This document shows positions 5,884-8,835 of a stretch of DNA of 8,835 bases, piece after piece. Each line of letters opens with the position of its first letter. Within the stretch, counting starts at the first letter, position 1. A program made the position numbers and the translations under genes. The notes beneath the pieces were generated by a model, which was given only the letters and a program-made list of their open reading frames with translations, was not told the origin of the DNA and made no database searches. Origin of the DNA: Acidimicrobiaceae bacterium (lineage in GTDB: Bacteria > Actinomycetota > Acidimicrobiia > Acidimicrobiales > UBA8190); contig PKWD01000418.1 of assembly GCA_003131945.1 (NCBI GenBank), positions 11,883-20,717 of the forward strand, read 5' to 3'.

Positions 5884-8310
5884 TCAACCGGCTTGGGATG
5901 CCACCTCGGCGCGCTCAAGTGGGGTGAGGGGTGACACGACCGACGGACGGGAGGCAGACAGCAGCGCGGCCGGATCACTGCAATCGGGGCAGACGGGCCA
6001 GAGGCGGATCTGATTGTCGTTGTTGGTCTCGGCCAATATCTGACCGTCGGGGTTGAACGACGGGCTGGCCGGACCGGTTTCGTCCTGATCGACCTGCATC
6101 AGTTGACCGGTGGTGGCGTTCCACACGCGCATGGTGTCATCGGTGCTCGTCGTGGCTATATAGCGACCGTCTGGGCTGTACGCCACACCATTGACGCCGC
6201 GGGTGTCCCCCACTAGTTCGAGAGCGGGCCTGTCCGTGGCGACGTTCAGCACCGTGACTGTGTCGTCCCAGGATCCAAGGGCCAGCCTGTCGCCGGCGGG
6301 ATCGAAGGCGATATGGGCAAGCTGGCCGCGCTGGTCGAAGGTTTCGAAAGGCTTGGCCGTCCTGACTCGTCCTACGCTCACCTGGCCGCAGAACGAGTAG
6401 ACGGCCACCAGTCGGTCGTCGGAGCTGACGGCCGGTGGATACCCGGCACTGGTGCTGCAGTTCTGGGTCCAGCCGTGACCCACCATGGTGTGGCCGCTGG
6501 ACAACGTCGTGATGTGCAGGCCCCCGGACTGGTCGGCCACCACCAACAGCCGGTCGTCATCGCTGAAGGCCACCCCGGAAATGGAGGTCGCCGGCAGGGT
6601 GAAGACCAACCGCCGGGTGGCCGTGTCCAACACCCTGACGGTCGAGGTGGGGGCTCCGTCGTTCCAGATGGCGACAAGCGCACCGTCGGAACTGAGAGCC
6701 ACGCCCAGGGACTGCTGGTCGGTGGCGAGGACCGGAGGATCGGGAAGCGGGCGCCCCGAGGGCAGTAGCCACGATTCGAGGAGCACATCGTTCCCCGACC
6801 GGTCGAGGGCGACCAGCTTGTGCTGTTGCCAGCCGAACTCGTTGCCGCATCCGCACAGCGTTGCCGGCATCGTGTTGAGCCAGGGCCCGCCAGCCCTGTA
6901 GATACGCGCCGTCCCGTCGTTGGCGGCGGTGGCCACGTCGGCGCCGTTGGGGCTGAAAGCGATCGAGTTGATGTCTGCTGTCTGTCCTGACAGCGTGACC
7001 TGCTCCTCGTCCGGTGTCACTGACCAGACACCTCCGGTGCCGTCGGCGTTGCCGACGGCGACCTTCTGACCGTCTGAGCTGATGGCGACGTCACTGATCC
7101 CGGTACCGGTGACCGCGGTGAGCACGCTCGACATCGTCCACGTCCGGGTGTCCCATAGGTCGATGTCACCGTCCACGTCTCCGGGTCCGGTGACATTGGC
7201 GCCCATCACCAGGGTCGTGCCCTCGAGTGCGATCGGATTCGTTTGGCCGGAGGCCAGGGTCTGGCCCGGTGGAGACAGCGTGTGCATGATCCGGCCACTG
7301 GCCACGTCGACGACCTTGGTCGGGCCTCCGGTGCCCACCACCAGGAACGTTCCGTCGGGGGTAAAAGCCACGTCGCCGTCGAAGATGTAGGTCAGGGACA
7401 CCTGAACCATCCCCGACGGCAGGTCCCACACCGTGGTGCCCCGCGGCGAGATGGCGGCCAGCTGCGACCCCGTCGGATTGAAGGCCACCGACTGGGGCTC
7501 CCCGTGGCCGTCCAACGTGGCCTGCACCGCTCCCGTCGACGGATCCAGGAGATCGACGCCATTCCTGGTGCCGACCGCCAGGACTCGGCCGTTCGGGGAG
7601 TAGGCCACGGTGCTGGCCTGGGTCGACAAATGGCGCCGATAGACGACGTGCCCCGAGCGGGCGTCGAAGACGACCACGTCGCCGGTGCACAAACTCTCGG
7701 CCACCCTGGTGCCGGCGGGGTTGTAGGCGATCGTGGGCCCGCTCGTGTTGTTCCCGAACCCGCAGAGCTTGGCCGGCGCGGTGGGAAGCGCCAACCGGAC
7801 GGGAGATGCGTCCATGGCCTGACGGAGTGCTGCGACCGCCTTGGGGATGGGTGACACTTCGACGGCCTGGCGAGCCAGCAGGACCGATACCTCCGGGTCG
7901 GCGGACAACTCGCTCAGGCTCTCGGCGGCCAGGGCCTGGGCCCGGGCGGTGGTGCTGGTCGACACGGCCTGATTGCGTGAGGCGAGTGCGAGCACACCCA
8001 GCGCCACGGCGATCACGACGAGAATGACGAGGGCGCTCACACCGGCGCGGGCGAGTCGACGGGTCCGTCGATGCTGACGGACGTCCTCGCCTTCGAGCTC
8101 GTCCTTGGCCACTCCGTGAATGGGTGCTGCAAGATCCGCGACCGAAGAGCGAAACCGGGTGTTGCGCAGGTCGAGATCGGTCTCGGTTCGAGCCCAGCGC
8201 AGGTCCAGATGGCGGGGTTCATCGGCCAGTGCGCCCCGCAGCGCCTCGGGCACGGCGGAGGACCCGGCGGTGAAGTCACCGAGGGTCCGGCTCCCAGTCC
8301 CAGGTTCCAT
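5884..8310 (-). CDS. membrane-anchored WD40 beta-propeller part of a TIR-WD40 protein
   Basis: An 808-codon frame that by family architecture is the continuation of the TIR domain gene at 8276-8647, displaced by one base. Residues ~15-90 (AVPEALRGALADEPRHLDLR, then LRNTRFRSSVADLAAPIHG, KDELEGEDVRQHRR) are the linker that normally follows the TIR domain in TIR-WD40 proteins. One transmembrane helix follows at ~91-110 (VSALVILVVIAVALGVLALA), then a helical piece with LARQAVE and about 600 residues of WD40-like repeats. Clear blades include VAYSPNGRVLAVGT, IAFSPNGADVATAANDGTARIY and GVAYSPDGRYIATTSTDDTMRVW. There are enough for two propellers, with an LCG(F/C)GN segment near residues 182 and 485 at the start of each. 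The C-terminus CPDCSDPAALL...LTPLER is the usual ending of this class. The propellers probably sense a partner and control the TIR domain across the linker. ATG 8310 has no good Shine-Dalgarno site, so separate translation is not well supported. Confidence 0.8.
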   Translation of the reverse strand: MEPGTGSRTLGDFTAGSSAVPEALRGALADEPRHLDLRWARTETDLDLRNTRFRSSVADLAAPIHGVAKDELEGEDVRQHRRTRRLARAGVSALVILVVIAVALGVLALASRNQAVSTSTTARAQALAAESLSELSADPEVSVLLARQAVEVSPIPKAVAALRQAMDASPVRLALPTAPAKLCGFGNNTSGPTIAYNPAGTRVAESLCTGDVVVFDARSGHVVYRRHLSTQASTVAYSPNGRVLAVGTRNGVDLLDPSTGAVQATLDGHGEPQSVAFNPTGSQLAAISPRGTTVWDLPSGMVQVSLTYIFDGDVAFTPDGTFLVVGTGGPTKVVDVASGRIMHTLSPPGQTLASGQTNPIALEGTTLVMGANVTGPGDVDGDIDLWDTRTWTMSSVLTAVTGTGISDVAISSDGQKVAVGNADGTGGVWSVTPDEEQVTLSGQTADINSIAFSPNGADVATAANDGTARIYRAGGPWLNTMPATLCGCGNEFGWQQHKLVALDRSGNDVLLESWLLPSGRPLPDPPVLATDQQSLGVALSSDGALVAIWNDGAPTSTVRVLDTATRRLVFTLPATSISGVAFSDDDRLLVVADQSGGLHITTLSSGHTMVGHGWTQNCSTSAGYPPAVSSDDRLVAVYSFCGQVSVGRVRTAKPFETFDQRGQLAHIAFDPAGDRLALGSWDDTVTVLNVATDRPALELVGDTRGVNGVAYSPDGRYIATTSTDDTMRVWNATTGQLMQVDQDETGPASPSFNPDGQILAETNNDNQIRLWPVCPDCSDPAALLSASRPSVVSPLTPLERAEVASQAG
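8276..8310 (-). other. frame break between TIR and WD40 parts
   Basis: The TIR frame reads VVTDGTWDWEPDPR and stops at TGA (8276-8278). The frame one base further on enters GDFTAGSSAVPEALRG, which is where family members continue after TWDW. One extra base (or two missing) within about 8278-8290 explains it. The local context on the minus strand is CCT CGG TGA C. A TGA followed by C recalls the +1 frameshift site of the RF2 gene, but there is no slippery codon and no upstream Shine-Dalgarno stimulator, so an indel or assembly error is more likely. Confidence 0.65.
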
Positions 8311-8647
8311 CGGTGACCACGGGCAGGATGTGCTCGACCGCCTTGGTGGCCAGCCAGTGGCTAATCTCCTTGTTCACCCACTCCGACCGGGCCGCCTCCG
8401 GCGAGGCGAAAAGGACGAACCACTGGCTTTCATCGAGCGCCTTCTCGATGGCCGACCACAGGTGCGGGTTTGTGGACAACCCGGTCTCGTCGCGGAAGAT
8501 CCGCAGGGCCCGACGACTGTTCCAGGGTTTGGCCAGCAGCTGCAGGCCTCGCTGCAGCGCAGGCGCCAAGCGACCGTCGGCTGCGTGGCTGTAGGAGATG
8601 AAGCCGTCGTATGCCATCCGCCGGTCCCTGGTCGTCCGAGGGGTCAT
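8276..8647 (-). CDS. TIR domain (N-terminal part of a TIR-WD40 protein)
   Basis: A 123-residue frame that is almost entirely a TIR domain. MAYDGFISYSHAADGRLAPA (11-30) is the first strand and box 1. LAKPWNSRRALRIFRDETGL (38-57) is the BB-loop side, PHLWSAIEKALDESQWFVLFASPEAA (61-86) includes the FASP strand, and SEWVNKEISHWLA (88-100) contains the Trp-x-x-x-Glu pattern. E94 corresponds to the catalytic Glu of NAD+-cleaving TIR domains such as SARM1 (WVHKE). It ends in TDGTWDW before the frame break. Likely activity, by family: NAD+ hydrolysis or cyclisation when clustered. ATG 8647 is chosen over ATG 8617 because GAGGTG (complement of 8653-8658) lies 5 bases before it; however, most relatives begin at the MAYD... 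position. It would be the first gene of the leftward block. Confidence 0.85.
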   Translation of the reverse strand: MTPRTTRDRRMAYDGFISYSHAADGRLAPALQRGLQLLAKPWNSRRALRIFRDETGLSTNPHLWSAIEKALDESQWFVLFASPEAARSEWVNKEISHWLATKAVEHILPVVTDGTWDWEPDPR

Positions 8648-8731
8648 TGTTGCACCTCGGCCAGATCGTCGCCTAGGACGTTGTCATACTGTGCTGGCCA
8701 TCCGTTGGGTCGACTTACGCAGTCTCGCGGG

Positions 8732-8835
8732 ATGCGGGTCAACGACCGGTATCAGCGGCTCAGTACTCGCCCGATGCGGTGGGCAGACCGCTCGGTACTG
8801 CCGACCGCTATCGCTCTCAGCCGCGAATATGGCTC
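8732..8835 (+). CDS. doubtful ORF start running off the right edge
   Basis: From ATG 8732 the plus strand is open to the window end and reads MRVNDRYQRLSTRPMRWADR, then SVLPTAIALSREYG. The composition is protein-like, and it would be divergent from the TIR-WD40 gene. However, no Shine-Dalgarno site precedes it, and minus-strand frames in the same place are also partly open, so the evidence is thin. No family is recognised. Confidence 0.2.
   Translation, partial: MRVNDRYQRLSTRPMRWADRSVLPTAIALSREYG
8757..8803. repeat. nested inverted repeats near the right edge
   Basis: CAGTAC (8761-8766) pairs with GTACTG (8795-8800), extendable to CGGC...GCCG with one extra T. Inside it GCGGT (8776-8780) pairs with ACCGC (8787-8791) around GGGCAG. 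Together they can fold into a two-step stem in the region upstream of the TIR gene. It could be a regulatory structure or the end of a neighbour's transcription unit. Confidence 0.35.

Noticed and set aside
6191..7854. Plus-strand open frames opposite the WD40 gene, up to 203 codons
   Set aside because: They lie opposite a coding strand with clear WD40 repeats and have Arg/Gly/Pro-rich shadow composition.
8276..8290. Programmed +1 frameshift of the RF2 type
   Set aside because: Only the TGA-C context fits; there is no slippery P-site codon or upstream stimulatory Shine-Dalgarno sequence, and other genes in the window show indels too.
1..8835. CRISPR array, transposon ends or integrase attachment site
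   Set aside because: No regularly spaced repeats, transposase or integrase reading, or tRNA fragment with flanking direct repeats was found.

Overview
The window (8,835 bases, GC-rich) looks like chromosome of a high-GC Gram-positive bacterium, most likely an actinobacterium. The basis is inference from content: a TIR-membrane-WD40 protein and a TPR/cyclase protein of kinds I know from actinobacteria, GTG and TTG starts with good Shine-Dalgarno sites, and small Sec-exported beta-rich proteins. No RNA gene, insertion sequence, CRISPR array or integrase is visible.

Left part (1-2900) is gene-poor and partly decayed or badly sequenced. It holds the last 43 codons of an unrecognised protein with a strong hairpin after it (1-192). 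Next is a small secreted-protein gene that needs two frame changes to be read through (382-814), then a doubtful broken small gene (1068-1333). A PsiE-family membrane protein lies on the minus strand (1594-2133) with a terminator-like hairpin behind it. A 775-base stretch follows with at most one doubtful small ORF.

Middle part (2909-3883): a secreted PKD-like domain protein, followed in the same frame after a TAG stop by the first ~70 codons of a GNAT acetyltransferase that is cut off. About 270 bases without a recognisable gene come next.

Right part (3884-8647), all on the minus strand, is the interesting block. Read in transcription order it encodes (i) a TIR domain, (ii) a transmembrane helix plus a large WD40 beta-propeller protein, which by family architecture should be one polypeptide with the TIR domain but sits in the +1 frame, and (iii) after 146 bases containing a near-perfect 21-bp inverted repeat, a 617-residue protein with TPR-like helices, a SLOG-like Rossmann segment and a class III nucleotide cyclase domain. 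The cyclase keeps both metal-binding Asp residues and the transition-state Arg, but the purine-selecting Lys/Asp pair and the transition-state Asn are replaced. Nucleotide-signal producer next to a TIR protein resembles nucleotide-centred conflict or defence systems such as Pycsar. The match is incomplete, because no cyclic-nucleotide-binding domain is visible in the TIR-WD40 protein. Whether the two units form one functional module is inference.

At least three frame breaks interrupt genes that otherwise look conserved. Either the assembly contains indel errors or several genes here are decaying; raw reads would decide.
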